A DNA stretch of 64,000 nt from Liopterus haemorrhoidalis (Eukaryota; Arthropoda; Insecta; Coleoptera; Dytiscidae). Positions 31,061 to 42,845 of this stretch are shown piece after piece (position 1 is the first letter of the stretch; the number at the start of each line of letters is the position of its first letter). A program made the translations under genes and the position numbers. A model generated the notes under the pieces. It worked only from the letters and a program-made list of their open reading frames with translations, made no database searches and was not told where the DNA came from. The stretch covers positions 29,586,356 to 29,650,355 of the forward strand of contig OZ020624.1 in assembly GCA_963971575.1 (NCBI GenBank). Direction: 5' to 3'.

Positions 31061-31539
31061 GGGGCAGTCTTTAATTTGATCGGCTCTGAGCCTTTTTTTG
31101 AACTGTATTTTTTTTTACTTTTTTGCCACAAATGTAAAAATTTTAGACCATAACTCAAAAGTGACCATATATTTCTGATTTACAACTAAAAATATATAAG
31201 TCTACCAATTTTCGAGTAAAATTAAAGAAAAAAAAAAAAATCTAAAATTTTGAAATTATGGTCAAAAATTTTTTGACTCCGATTTTAACAAAAATATATT
31301 TTTGAGCTAATCTTAAAATGAGGATTATGAAAAAAATATTTAAAAAATTCAAGCTTTCCTAGTTTTTGAGTTAGAGCCGATTTGGATAAGTTTTTTGCCT
31401 ATAACTCTAAAAGTTTTGCCCAAACTGAAAAATAGACCAAATTTTGTTAATCTATGCCCAAAAATACATATTCGTACCAATTTTCAATAAAATCCGACAC
31501 AAAAATATTTTGCTTGAAAATCACGATTTTTTTAAGGTG

Positions 31540-32890
31540 TACCCCTTACGTTTTTTTCGATTTTTGGTCATTTTCAAGGGTTTTGAGTTACTGCTTATAC
31601 AAAACTTAATAATTGGTTAACTAAAGCCCAAATTTTTTTGTAGACTAAACAATGTAGGAGAATTTTAAAAATTCAAACCACAGATTTATATCCCTAACCA
31701 TTTTTTAGTTAGAATTTAATAAATTTTTCAAAAAATTTAAAAAAAAATGAAAAATTTTCAAAAAATTTTTTTGTTCAAAAATGTGGCTATAAGTCAATTA
31801 GGACCTCAGGATTTTAAAAATTTCAACCGCAGGTCTTTATCGTATTTCGTTTTTGAGATACGTCCATGCGAAGCTGAAAATTTCTATAAATCACGCCATA
31901 CTAAAATTTGTCATAATTTTTTAAATACGCCAAAGGAATAAGACCTCAATTTTTTTCTAGGTTAACTAAACTATGAGGAACCCAAAAATTTTAATCGCAG
32001 GCCGTTATCTTTAACTGTTTGTGAGTTGTACTTTTTTATTTTTTCACAGTTTCCACAAATAATGTAAATTATGCTATTAAAAAACATCGTCTTAATCTCA
32101 AAACGCGTTAAATGATTAAAGCCCCAATTTTTTTCTATATTAAATAAACTACGGAAAATCTAAAAATTCTAACCGGAGGTCGCTATCGCTAACCGTTTTT
32201 TTGTTTGCTTTTTTTAATTTCACTATTTTCACAAATAATTCAAATTGTACCATTATAAAAATTGTCGTAATCTCAAAACTCTTTAAGCGATTAAAGCCCT
32301 AATTTTTTTCTATATTAAATAGACTTCGGGGAATCAAAAAATTTCAACCGCAGGTCGCTATCGCTAACCGTTATTGAGATTTTTTTTTTTTCATTCACAA
32401 TTTTCACATAACAGATAAGTGTACTGTTAAAACAATTGTCGTTATCTCAAAACGCTTTAAACCAGGGGTACTCAACCTTTTCATACCTACCGCCCACTTT
32501 AGAGCCGATTTGGATAAGTAGCTTATCCAAATAAGCATCTCTATTAGTAGAAAAAATTTCATACCGGCCACCTGTTGTATAATAATAATAACTTACCAAA
32601 TACTTTCGCAAAATTTAGCTGCAATAATCTTTATAAAACGACTTACTACTACAACTTTAAAATGTCAATTAAATTAAAAAAAAAAACGGAAAGTAACCAG
32701 CATTGGACAAAATCCCTACCGCCCACCAAAAAATTCCTAGGTACCAAGTTGAGTACCACTGCTTTAAATGATTAAAGCCCTAAATTTTCTCTAGACTAAG
32801 TAAACTATGGAGAATCCTAAAATTTTAACCGCAGATCGCTGACTCTAACCGTTTTTGAGTTGTGTTTTTTTTTTTTAATCATAATTTTTA
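31540..32890. repeat. Degenerate tandem array, ~175-bp unit
   Basis: A unit reading roughly GATTAAAGCCC, TTTTTTTCTA, AAACTA.GG.GAATC, AAAATTTCAACCGCAGGTCGCTA, TCGCTAACCG, then poly-T, TTTTCACAAATAA, GTCGTAATCTCAAAACGC and TTTAA recurs. GATTAAAGCCC-type anchors lie near 31616, 31795, 31936, 32114, 32289 and 32770. Adjacent spacings are mostly 174-179 bp once the inserted MITE is removed, with one shorter unit. Divergence increases toward the left. This is satellite-like and non-coding. The open frame 31747-31941 is chance. Confidence 0.75.
32463..32761. mobile_element. hAT MITE, second copy, inside the tandem array
   Basis: The same TACCGCCCAC-type family as 7453-8045. The left end is CAGGGGTACTCAACC, and the right end reads CAGTGGTACTCAAC on the minus strand. 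Target copies CTTTAAAC (32455-32462) and CTTTAAAT (32762-32769) match at seven of eight and fall in the array's conserved CGCTTTAAATGATT segment. Compared with the 593-bp copy it lacks much of the interior. It also carries an extra ~34 bp after the left subterminal motif (32501-32535). Confidence 0.9.
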
Positions 32891-34174
32891 CAAGACAGAT
32901 ATAGCCTCCCATTTTATTAATATATATTAGTGTGGTCCGCATTAAAAAACTAATTAACTGAGGTCTAACAGTTACAACTTAACTTCAAATGACAGGTATA
33001 TAAATGCATAAAATGATAATACTACTTTTGTATTCCACGCCCTACGTTATTTTGTTATTCTCAATGTGATCCCTTGTATGCTTCTTTGATTGCTCCTTAG
33101 GATCATATCCTTCTCATAAAAATTCTTAGATATATATATATATACTTATGTATGTGAACTTCTCTAGGATCTTACAATGTGCTTAATTCTTCAATGCCTG
33201 AGATCTTTTCGTTGTGAAATTGTTAACGATATGCAATTTTATTCAAGTCGTTGTACATTCAAGTTCAAATGTCCAAAAGAAAAATAAGTTGTGATTTCGT
33301 ATTGGAGAACTCATTGATCAAAGAGAGTTGGTTCCCTGAGTCTGTAGACATTCCAACATACGCTCATCTATTTCTTTCACCTGGTTTCACATCTTCACTC
33401 ACTCTCTCGCATTTATCCAATTTATTTACCGAAAATAGTTATTTCTTTTTATTTGGAAATGCAAAAAAATATCGATTTATTCAGATGAGATATTTTTGAA
33501 TCTCTAAAAGGAGAAAATACGTTAAAGAAAATTCAAATAGTAGGTGTAAGAGATTTTAAATCTATTTCATTATTTGTAGATTTGTCTAGTAAGTTCGATC
33601 ACCTCAATATTAGCCCAGTGCACCTTATTGAAATTAAAGGTAAGTCCACTGTACTCATAATTGTCGTCTTTTACGCGTAAGCCGAGGTGAGACAGGTTTC
33701 AGGACCATATATTCAATCTGTGTATATTTAAGAGCAATATGATCAGTATTACGTTCATTTTTAAGAGTATACAGAAAGGCACTAACAATTTATAGTCGGT
33801 TGCGAACGGCTGAGCAGAACTTGTACTTACTTACTTAATCCAAAAGGCTTTTTACAGTTTTCTGATGTCTGGCCTTTGAGTATTAATTTCGCGGTATCTT
33901 TCTCTGTATTTCTTGCCACTTATTTATATGTTGTACCATCTATAATATAATACACCAACGTGTGTCCCTGCGTGGGTGCGTGCTGTCACGTTAAAAACAA
34001 ATTTGAAGCGAGATTCCGAAATGTAATGAAATATTCCGAAGCTCACCGAAGTGTATATTGATATATAACGCGTGATAATAATAGTTGTTAATTGATATGT
34101 TTACACAAAAATAATATAAATTAAAATTATTAGTAGCAGAAAAATAATTATTTTAAAAAATATTTACCAACACT
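32891..34174. other. AT-rich spacer
   Basis: A short (TA)n lies near 33132-33146. Near 33830 TACTTACTTAATCCAAAAGG resembles a LINE 3' end. The open frame 33251-33499 has no known motif. Confidence 0.3.
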
Positions 34175-34709
34175 TGTCACTTGGGTGGTTTGATTCAGAC
34201 ACAACTCCTGGTTTCAACATAACAAATGTATTAAACATTTATCAAATTTACAATATAATGTTTGAATTGGCCCATGGAGCTGGGGAAGTCTTCGGTCCAC
34301 CCCGTGTTGGCCAGGATCGGCTTGGACCTATCTCCGAGGCGGGGGCTACCCATCCGGGAGTCGAGGGGCCTGGAGAAGTCTTCTCCCACTCACATGGTCA
34401 CTACTTGCTTGGCTTCACCCTCGTTACAAGAATCTGGCGTCAGTGTCTTGGTCGTGACCTTGTGGACTAATACGTGCAGCGGAGTTGGCTATGTTCCACT
34501 GCTTCCATATTTTGTGCCTTTTTGTAACGAAAATTAACCCAGTTCCAATATTCATTCGTCATGACAAATACTTCTTCATTACGAAAATGCAGTGTATGCA
34601 TTTCGTAATCAGGCCATATACGTCAGACGCTGACGAATAGTTTTTAATCAGACAGCTGACCGTTACAATGTCTATATCGTAATCCTGACCTAGGATTACC
34701 TATGTGACA
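34175..34709 (-). mobile_element. LTR of family A, with adjoining purine tract
   Basis: The 535-bp sequence on the minus strand starts TGTCACATAGG and ends CCACCCAAGTGACA. It matches the family-A LTR at 13467-14022 along its length, for example CTCCGAGG and CCCCAACTCCATG modules in complement. Immediately upstream in its own orientation is GATGGGGAAGGGGGTAA, which fits a polypurine tract. The flanking 4-mers CACT and TTAC do not match. This is best read as the 3' LTR of a truncated element rather than a solo LTR. The plus open frames at 34174-34537 are antisense to the LTR. Confidence 0.8.
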
Positions 34710-35100
34710 TTACCCCCTTCCCCATCAGTATGGCGCCCCGACATGCAACAAGTAAACAAAATTAAAAAAATCAAAATAATAAAACCAATGGCAAAAAATA
34801 AAAAGTTTTGAAGTTAATAAAGACTTAGAAACTTGTCAGGTATTTCTACGCTGTTGGCTCATGTGACGTCTCTAGAAAGCCACCAAAATGCGTAGACACA
34901 GCTCCCCAATATCTGACTGGTGGCTAAGGGCTCCTTGGTGCATGGCTCATGAAACTTAGGAAATTTGGAAAATTTGAATTTTGATCGACATTTGTAATTC
35001 AGCCGTCTGTTTAAAAATCTTCTGGAACTAATACCCAACGTATTGAAAGTGACCAAACCCTTGTTCTATTTTAAATTCAGAAGATTGTTAATTTTTTGTC
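34710..35100 (-). other. Possible internal remnant of the family-A retrotransposon
   Basis: It lies upstream of the 3' LTR on the minus strand after the purine tract. The minus open frame 34859-35056 (65 codons) has no motif I recognise. Its membership in the element is inferred from position only. Confidence 0.3.
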
Positions 35101-35712
35101 CGGGCAACATATAATTTGTATAAATATTTTTTACACAAATTATCTGACCAAGGTAGGACTTTAAAATGTGTTACATATTTTGGGAGGTGTTCTTTTTGAG
35201 TTACTGGTGGGATTTTTATGGGGTAACAAATAACAATTCTTCGTTGATTTCATTATATATTTCATAGAATATCTTTAGAGCAATTTGATGAGTGTAGTGT
35301 GACTTTGGTGAAGGTAATTGTAACAAATTATGAATTTTCATTTTGTGAAACTCTTTCAACAGGAAATTGCCATAACCCATTCACTATGCTAGTCCCAGAA
35401 TTCCCCCATCCAAGGGGATCAGTTGTATACGTGACTGGTTTTCAGATCGTGCGCACATGTTTTGTTTAAGTTTCACATAAATCTAAATAGACAAGCCCTC
35501 TCGAAAAGAGAATTTACAAAGAGACATTAAAATATTTCCACTGAAATTGAATTAGTTACATTTTAGGACGGATGGTAATGGAATCCTAATTCCAAAGTTA
35601 AAAATTTAGTAAATTATATATGAGTTAACTCTAACCAAAATGGAACGACTGAATCGTCAATGTTAACATTATGTTAGATTATTTTTTTATATGTCTTTAA
35701 TAATTAACTTTT
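35101..35712. other. AT-rich spacer
   Basis: Nothing recognised. Confidence 0.35.
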
Positions 35713-35750
35713 ATATCTCTGTTGTGTAGGCTGACAAACAACAGAGATAT
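35713..35750. repeat. 13-bp perfect hairpin
   Basis: ATATCTCTGTTGT and its exact complement ACAACAGAGATAT are separated by 12 bases. It sits at the 3' boundary of the LINE at 35751. Confidence 0.7.
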
Positions 35751-36145
35751 TTTAATAATAATAATTCTTTATTGGAAGTAGGCAATACATACAATTGCAT
35801 TCCTCAAGTCAGTACAAAAATAATCTTAATATATAAAGGTATTAACATTTTTATTACAGGCTATATAGCTATTTATAATATAAAAGTAACAAACAGATAG
35901 TTATGACTACGTAAATTGTAATTCTAAGCTTGCACAAAGATATTCATCTACACTGTAGAAATTATATCTCACTAACAAATTCTTCACAGCTGATTTAAAT
36001 CTATAAATATTTAGTTCTTTAATATCATTCGGTAGTTTATTATATAGTACCGGACCGTAATAAGATGGACTTTGTTTTGTGAGATTTAGTCTCATTTTTG
36101 GTAGTAACATATTGATTTTATATCTTGTGTTATGGGCCAAATCTC
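35751..36145 (-). pseudogene. Jockey-like LINE C-terminus with (AAT)n tail
   Basis: The minus open frame 35907-36140 reads NTRYKINMLLPKMRLNLTKQ, SPSYYGPVLYNKLPNDIKEL, FKSAVKNLLV and FYSVDEYL. This is the conserved C-terminal segment of Jockey-like RT proteins (RxxxLxLP, YGxxLYNxLP, FKxxLKxxLL, YSVDEY). It ends at a natural stop and is followed by about 150 bp of 3' UTR and a TAATAATAAT tail at 35751. Everything upstream is lost, so it is a strongly 5'-truncated insertion. Confidence 0.82.
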
Positions 36146-37380
36146 ATTCTAACTAGCATACTCGTTTTGTCTGACGAGTTGTTTTTGGTGAAACATTTAC
36201 CCGGAATACGAACACTTTTCGCCCGGAGGCACAATCTGTTTCTGTACCATGTTCCATGTTTTTCTGAAGATTTCTAGATTGTTCCATGATTATAACTTAC
36301 TAGAACTATCCATTTTATGCCACAAAATTCCAGTCGACCAGTCGATAGTTTTACTCATGTCCTGTTGCTACAAAGCGAATCAAATAGCGTTATCCCTAAC
36401 TTAAGTTAAAATATGTTTTTGTAGTGTATTGACTCTACCGTATTTGTTATGTCCAAACCTCAACACCATATTCTTTATTTTATAAAATTCTATTATATGT
36501 TTCTATTGTTTAGATGCAGCATTAAATTTAGTACATGTTTTGAACACGAATCGATTCTGTTCTAATAAAGGACCATTGTTCTGGTTTACCCTGGGTTTAG
36601 CAATCTACCTTCATTCGCCTACAGGAAAATAGCAGAAAATCCTGGTAAATCCCGGGTTAAATCCATAAGGACAAAGAAAATGGACCAGTTCTCAAATTGA
36701 AAAATAAAAATATAGAATTCACTACTTTGTTAATAATCAAGCAGATCTTATACTTTCGATATTATTGTTTATACATGTCAGAGAGAAACAGAGATGGGAA
36801 AGAACAGAGTGTGGAAATACAAAAGTTTTGAATGTTACACTTTATTTATTTGACAATGGCGATAACTGAAACTGTAGTTAGTATAACAAAGCAAATTTAG
36901 ATCTACTTAAAAAACCTAGTCACTTCTGATTAAATATATCTATTGGTTTGTCCCGCCAAATATTTATTATCAAATACAAATATTAGAGACTAATTCCATC
37001 GTTTATAAACAACATATTTTGTTATTAGTAAACGTACGCAGCTGTCGAAACAACAAAATTACATTAATTAAAATTACTAGAATAGTATAACAGTTGACAA
37101 CTATGTAAAATGGTGTTTTCGAAAATGTAACGTAACATAGCATCCTCAGCATTAAGGGTTAAAATTAAAAAAAAAAAAAATTGTTTCTTCTAATATACCA
37201 TCATGTTTCTGATATATCATTTAGCAGTTTTTTGTAGGATTCTGACATAAGGTAAATTTGTTATTCAATATAGACTTCTAAAAATTAAATGCAATCTAGA
37301 TTATTATAATAAAGTATTAGTGAAAATGAGAGAAAACAAAGTTAAGTATAAATAATTATTAAAATATGACGTGATAAGTA
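36146..37380. other. AT-rich spacer
   Basis: Near 36581 and 36643 two short similar words (CTGGTTTACCCTGGGTTTA and CTGGTAAATCCCGGGTTAA) form a weak direct repeat. Nothing else was recognised. Confidence 0.3.
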
Positions 37381-37775
37381 AATTTTGCGTTTTCTCCTCA
37401 TTTAGTGACAATTTATTTGAGAGAAACCAGTCATTTGCTTTAGATAAATGATCATTTGCAACACGTTGCAAGTGTTCAAAACTGGTTACAAGGGTTGTAT
37501 CATCAGCATATAAAATAGATTTAGTTCCAACAGCAGAAAAAAAAATTGCTAAAGTAAATTAGAATTAGTAGTGAACCTAAAATTGAACCCTTCGGTACGC
37601 CATAGCTGACTTGGCGCGAGTCTGACTTAAAATTAACTAAACATCAAATTGTTTCTTATTAGTTAGGTATGATTCTATAAGTAAACCGCTACTATGATTT
37701 AAACCGTACTTTGAAAGTTAAGCAAGTAATATTTCATTAGATACACAGTCAAAAGCCTTTATTAGATCCCAAAAA
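37381..37775 (-). pseudogene. Jockey/CR1-like RT core fragment
   Basis: The minus strand reads LIKAFDCVSNEILLA, KYGLNHSSGLLIESYLTNKK, a decayed VPKGSIL-type block, then SILYADDTTLVTSFEHLQ and ANDWFLSNKLSLNEEKTQNL. The catalytic ADD is intact but stops and frame changes separate the blocks. Both the fingers and the thumb are missing beyond these limits. It resembles the fragment at 1-485 in motif wording. Confidence 0.8.
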
Positions 37776-38589
37776 AATAGTCAAGTTAAACTATTTAGCT
37801 TCAAGATATTTGGATATTTCAAGAATAAATGACAAATACAAAAAAAAAAAAATAATAATAATAATAAATAATTTAAATCAAAACGTCAATAAAAATTTGA
37901 TGGCTATACTACTTAATTGAGGATATTGGTTCTGGAAGGATATCCAGAAAGCTGATAATTCTTGCTCCGCAAATAATGCACTAGATTGTTCTTCAAATAT
38001 TGCACCGGATTGTTATTTAAATTTATGCGATTTCCTTCTACTATTGATGTCACATTTGTATCTTACCAGCGAAAAGATTGACGACTCACTATTTTGTATC
38101 ACAGTAGGCGTTTATTTAATCCACAAGATTGCTCAGATTGATCTGGGAACGTCACATGATTAGCCGGATTGCTTGGATTTTGTTAACATTTTCGTAAGCA
38201 ATATTTGTCTGAAGTTAAGTAGTGACGCCTGGTGACTGCAACTGTGACATTGATTACAACTGCTACCGTATTTTGTTTTATAAATATGAGTATTACTATT
38301 AATAGAATTCTATCACAAATTGCACTTGTTTCATATATTATGTTAAGTTATGTTTTCAACACATTCCAATTAGCTGTAAGATTCAATTTACCCGTGCTAA
38401 CTTCCACCACCAACAATCCATTAATCATCGGATTGCTTGGAAACGCTTGGATTGCTCCGGCGGATCAATCGGATTGACTAAAAATAAGCTAATGTGTACG
38501 CTGCGACTGACTTTACGAACGGATCGGGAGCACTCGGATCGCTCAGATTAATCTGAATGACTAAACGTAAACACATAATGACTCAACAA
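37776..38589. other. AT-rich spacer with repeated GGATTG/GCTC words
   Basis: Related words (GATTGCTCAGATTGATCTG near 38128, TCGCTCAGATTAATCTG near 38538) hint at a small decayed repeat element. No boundaries were found. The open frame 38232-38477 is unrecognised. Confidence 0.3.
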
Positions 38590-38880
38590 TGACGACTCAC
38601 AAAGAAAAGCACTTAGCGAATGATGTAAAGAGGTTTTCAAGTGTCTTTTGAATCTCTGTCAAAATTGCTTGTTTGAAGATATGCGTATAGGAAGCAATAA
38701 GTTGTAAATTTTTCCATTTCCTGATCCACAGCTGTAATATACCGGTGAAAGACTTTTAATTTCTCTGTAATTGTGATGATTTTTTCCTTTGCACCTTCCA
38801 GGATCAGATTCAAGTTGTTCATCCCCCCAAAATAGCATTTGAGAAAGGTCAATTCAGCCAACACCTGACATCGTGAAGAA
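38590..38880 (-). pseudogene. hAT transposase fragment (GTF2IRD2/ZBED-like)
   Basis: The minus open frame 38637-38864 reads LAELTFLKCYFGGMNNLNLI, LEGAKEKIITITEKLKVF and HRYITAVDQEMEKF. The spacing LAxLxFL-(x)-MNxLNLxLQGK-xxI-KxF matches the helical segment of GTF2IRD2/ZBED5-type hAT transposases. Just upstream an HDVRCWL-like remnant takes the TEVRWLS position. No ends or target duplications were found. Confidence 0.5.
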
Positions 38881-39789
38881 ATTTAAACTCAAAATTCACA
38901 GCATCGATGAAATAAATAATGTCTGCATCTGGTTTTTAAGGAATCACGATTATGCAGTGAGCCTAAAACGTTCTAGCAAAATCGTTTTTTTTTTTCGTGG
39001 CGTACCTAGTTATTTTTGTATCACACAGTTTGGCAGACACTGCGATCTACAATTTTTTCATTCAATCGTTATCATAGCTTTGATAATAATACAGTTAGCA
39101 GTGGTGCAGTTGAACTATGAACAATCTGTATATTAATAATCAGTAGATCTTCTGTTATGATTTGTTCCACTGTATTTTATCTTTCAAATAGGAACATATA
39201 GTACTGTAAATTAATTTAGAGTAGGAATATGTAACCGAATACTCATAAAAACTCTGTTATCTCCCAAACTAAGTACCTAAATGTAATTACAGTATAATAT
39301 ACAGCCGCATTTTATCTATGTATGATAATTATGAAAAAAAGTTGCTGAAAACACAAATAAATAAAACTGTATGAGTTTAATCCATGCTTATATTTCACTA
39401 GAAATGTTAAAGGAATTTTCTAGAATTTTACACGAATTTATATTCGGGTTGTTATAACATGTTATTCATGTTTGAAAATGTCTTTAAAAAATATGAATAA
39501 TAGCTGCTTTGAATACGAAATTATGAAGGATGAAGGACATGTGACGAAAATGTAATATTACAATCAAGGATAAAGGAGATGTTACTAGGGTACTACTAAA
39601 AACCTTCTCCGTTTACCGGCTTTGCACATGAAAATTTGTCGGGTAGTGGCACGTCGGAAGCCGTCAAAAAAACATACACACACGGGCAAATTTAAAGGAA
39701 CAGATTGTAAATTATGTTTTTTTTAAATTTTATTATTTTGTAGCCTATATCTAGATAGCTTTAAATGCTCTACTAAACAATGAAGATTG
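38881..39789. other. AT-rich spacer
   Basis: The open frame 38873-39136 has no recognised motif. Nothing else was found. Confidence 0.3.
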
Positions 39790-39947
39790 TATCGACGCCA
39801 AGGATAACAAAATGCACCAATTAATTTTGCTACTACAGTATCTTTTGGTGGAGGTTCAATTATGGTGTGGGGTTGAATATGTTTGGGAGCTCGCACAGAG
39901 TTAGTGGTGATTTATGCTGGAGCGTTAACTGAAGATAGCGTTATGGT
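39790..39947 (+). pseudogene. Tc1-like transposase fragment
   Basis: The plus frame reads SFGGGSIMVWG, a stop in place of the next residue, then ICLGARTELVVIYAGALTED. This is the GGGSVMVWGxxS-GRTxLVxIxGxLT block that lies between the first and second catalytic acids of Tc1 transposases. Only about 45 codons remain before the junction with a mariner. A 29-bp tandem duplication (GGAGCGTTAACTGAAG at 39919 and 39948) lies at that junction. Confidence 0.75.
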
Positions 39948-39963
39948 GGAGCGTTAACTGAAG

Positions 39964-40510
39964 AAGTTCCAACTCCAATTCCTGTAGTTTTGCCACAGTC
40001 ATTTGTGCAATGTGTAGTCTAGTGTTATCATGCAATAAGATTAGAGTCGATCTGTTGACCAATCTAGGCTGTTTTTTATAAAGTTTTTGCATCATTTCAT
40101 CCAGTTGATTGCAGTATATTTCTGCTGTGATCGATGAACCAGTTTTTTTGTTTTTGTTTGGTTTTTAAGTTACCTGTACGAAATTTGGTGAACCAATTTG
40201 ATATTGTCTGCTGCGTAGTAACACTAGAGCCAAATACACTATTAATGTTTCGCGCGGTCTGCGATGCAATAGTTTCACGCTCATACTTCATAATAGTTCG
40301 AATTTCCGACCATTCCATTTTTAACAAAAATAATTTTTAAAAAAAGTTTTTGATATTTTTTAGAGCATACAATGATTTATTTAAACAGGCGATATGTGTA
40401 ACTTTCCAACAAAAAAAAAACAGAACTGTAAAATATTAAGCCAATGTCAAATAACAAGCTGTTAAATTTGGCAATATTATTAACTACAAATTTCATCCTT
40501 GACGGCCTGA
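39964..40510 (-). mobile_element. Mariner family M1, copy 2, truncated
   Basis: The right end CATCCTTGACGGCCTGA is followed by TA (40511-40512). The minus strand carries the N-terminal region MEWSEIRTIMKYE, TASQTARNINSVFGSS and TTQQTISNWFTKFRTGN (open frame 40097-40327). It then carries the same A-rich junction and SSITAEIYCNQLDEMMQKL as copy 1, and stops near the second catalytic block. The left part is missing and meets Tc1 sequence at a GAAG microhomology. Confidence 0.85.
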
Positions 40511-40512
40511 TA

Positions 40513-41649
40513 TTTCTTTCGACACATCAAAACTGCAAGAAAATCTTTACTTTGATGCACCGAAACTGCAGTAAACTTATATAACATTTAATGAAGGAAT
40601 TTATAGATAAACCAGTATCCACAGACCACATTTTAAGAACCGCTGCTGTAGTTACTTTTACCCTGTTCTCATCTCACAGGCTGAAGCATGTTCTTCCTTT
40701 CTAAATTTTACTTTTTGCACTCGTTATCACATGTTAATTTTTTTATTTTAGTTCAGAAAATTTTGGTAAATGTAATTACAAACTGGTTAATTAAATATAT
40801 GGTCGCAGGGCTTTCTCGTACAGTAGCAAATAAACAAAAACGTATTTTAAATTTGAGTATACTAACAGCCTAGAGAGCAATATATCACAAATCCTTAGCG
40901 TTTTTTTTATTCCGTTTGTAAATTTCTGAATATGGAACTCCCATTGATAGAATTCCTTTTACCGTATTTTTTATAATAATGAAATTTCTTTTAGTAAGAC
41001 CTTAAAGGCTTTTATTGGGTACTAAAAATAATACAATAAACATACCCTGCATCTACTTTAAAATAACAAATTTAGACGAATGTTTATTTAGAAATCCCAG
41101 GGGAAGCTTTTTATATTGATTGAAAGTTTGAGGTTAGCTTCCAGGAAAGTAGGAGCTTTCAGTGTTTTTAAAACAGGAAGATTTAGAAATACCAAGGATT
41201 AAGAATAAGATAGATTTAAGGATATTATTACAAGGTTGATGGAAGACGTTTAATTCAAATTAAAAATAATTATCTTCAGGAAGAAATAGTAATGCTCAAT
41301 TGACTGCAAGACAAAGTGCTCCGCGAATATTTAAAGATACCAGTGGTGATACTATAGTAGTTTAAATAGAATTATATTCTGCAGTTGACAAGACAACAAT
41401 AATTAATTGGCAACCACCAATAGAATCGCGTTTTTTGCCATGGTAGAATAGATATCTATTCATCATAATACCTATTCTATATCTATTCACCATAGGTTAT
41501 TTAAAAATTCTGGAAAAACCCAATATTCAATGACTCACAATCTCTTTACAAACACTTCTGCCCAGTTGCCTAAATCGTGGTTGACTCTGACAATGAGGCT
41601 AACTGTGCCTCATGTCTTCAAGTGTTGCTGAAAGCGTTTCTAAGTACAC
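40513..41649. other. AT-rich spacer
   Basis: Nothing recognised. Confidence 0.35.
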
Positions 41650-42845
41650 AATCAATTATTTTTTATCATGACATTGTCAAGTATTAAGTCGTTAAAAGAC
41701 AAAATAATAAGTCCTTTAACAAATATATTTAATAACTGCATAACATGTAATATTTTCCCAGATGACTTAAAAATTGCAACAGTGCTCCCGATATATAAGA
41801 AAGGTGATAATGATGATCCAAGAATTTACCGCCCAGTTTCACTGTTGCCAATATTTTCCAAAATATTCGAAAAGATATTATCTACTCAAATACTTTGAAG
41901 GTAAAAAGTTGTTCAATAAGGCGCAGTTTGGATTTAGAAGTGGTAAATCAACAACAGATGCGATATTATCTTTTCTTTCTGAAATATAGGGTTCCATCAA
42001 ATCTAGAGAATAATGCTTGGCCACATTATTAGATCTTTCAAAAGCTTTTGATTGTTTCACCCATGAAATACTATTAGAAAAGTTAACCTTATATGGATTT
42101 GACGAGACCAGTATCAACTTGATGACATCCTGTTTATAAAACAGGACACAGATTGTTTAATTTAAAAATGTTTCGTCAAATCCCTTAACGGTTACCTCGG
42201 GCGTTCCACAAGGATCAATCCTCGGTCCTCTCCTCTTTTTAATTTATGTCATTGTCTTCCCCTCGAACATTGGTGGAACCAGTATTATATACACCGATGA
42301 AACAACATTAATTGCAAGATCGCCATGACTTGTTGATCTTATCACGATTAATAACATCGCAATGCAGAGAGCTAAGTACTTGTTCGACATTAATCGACTC
42401 TCCCTAAACATCAACAAGACCCAGCAAATTCTTTTAACACTAAGTCAAATTTTAATAATCCGAAAGCCGTGAACTTACTGGGGGTATTAATTGATCTCAA
42501 ACTCACTTGGGCTCATCCGTGTCTTGGCAATCAAATTGTGCTGCAATATATTTGCTAAGAAACCTGACATCCATTGTTCTGAGAATTGCATACTATGCAT
42601 TATTCCACTCCCAAATGACATATGGCATTACAGCATGGGGTCATTCGCAGCTAACATAATTTTTAGCCTACAACGACGCGCAATCAGAGTAATGACACCT
42701 TCACCCTACAGAGCTGATTGTCGGAATAATTTTATTTATCATATAATAATTCTATAATTAAATGTATGTCTTGACTGATTTAAAACATATTTTATGTAAC
42801 CATGTCAATAAATATATTTTTATTATTATTATTATATTTGGCAAT
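41650..42845 (+). pseudogene. Jockey-like LINE RT, long decayed fragment with (ATT)n tail
   Basis: The plus strand reads [108 protein letters not shown] and the catalytic box changed to IIYTDETTLIA. It continues NRLSLNINKTQQIL and a thumb with QRRAIRVM. All RT blocks are in order but in several frames. The box reads TDE instead of ADD. A TTATTATTATTA tail lies at 42822-42840. The minus open frame 41878-42117 is a shadow. Confidence 0.85.
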
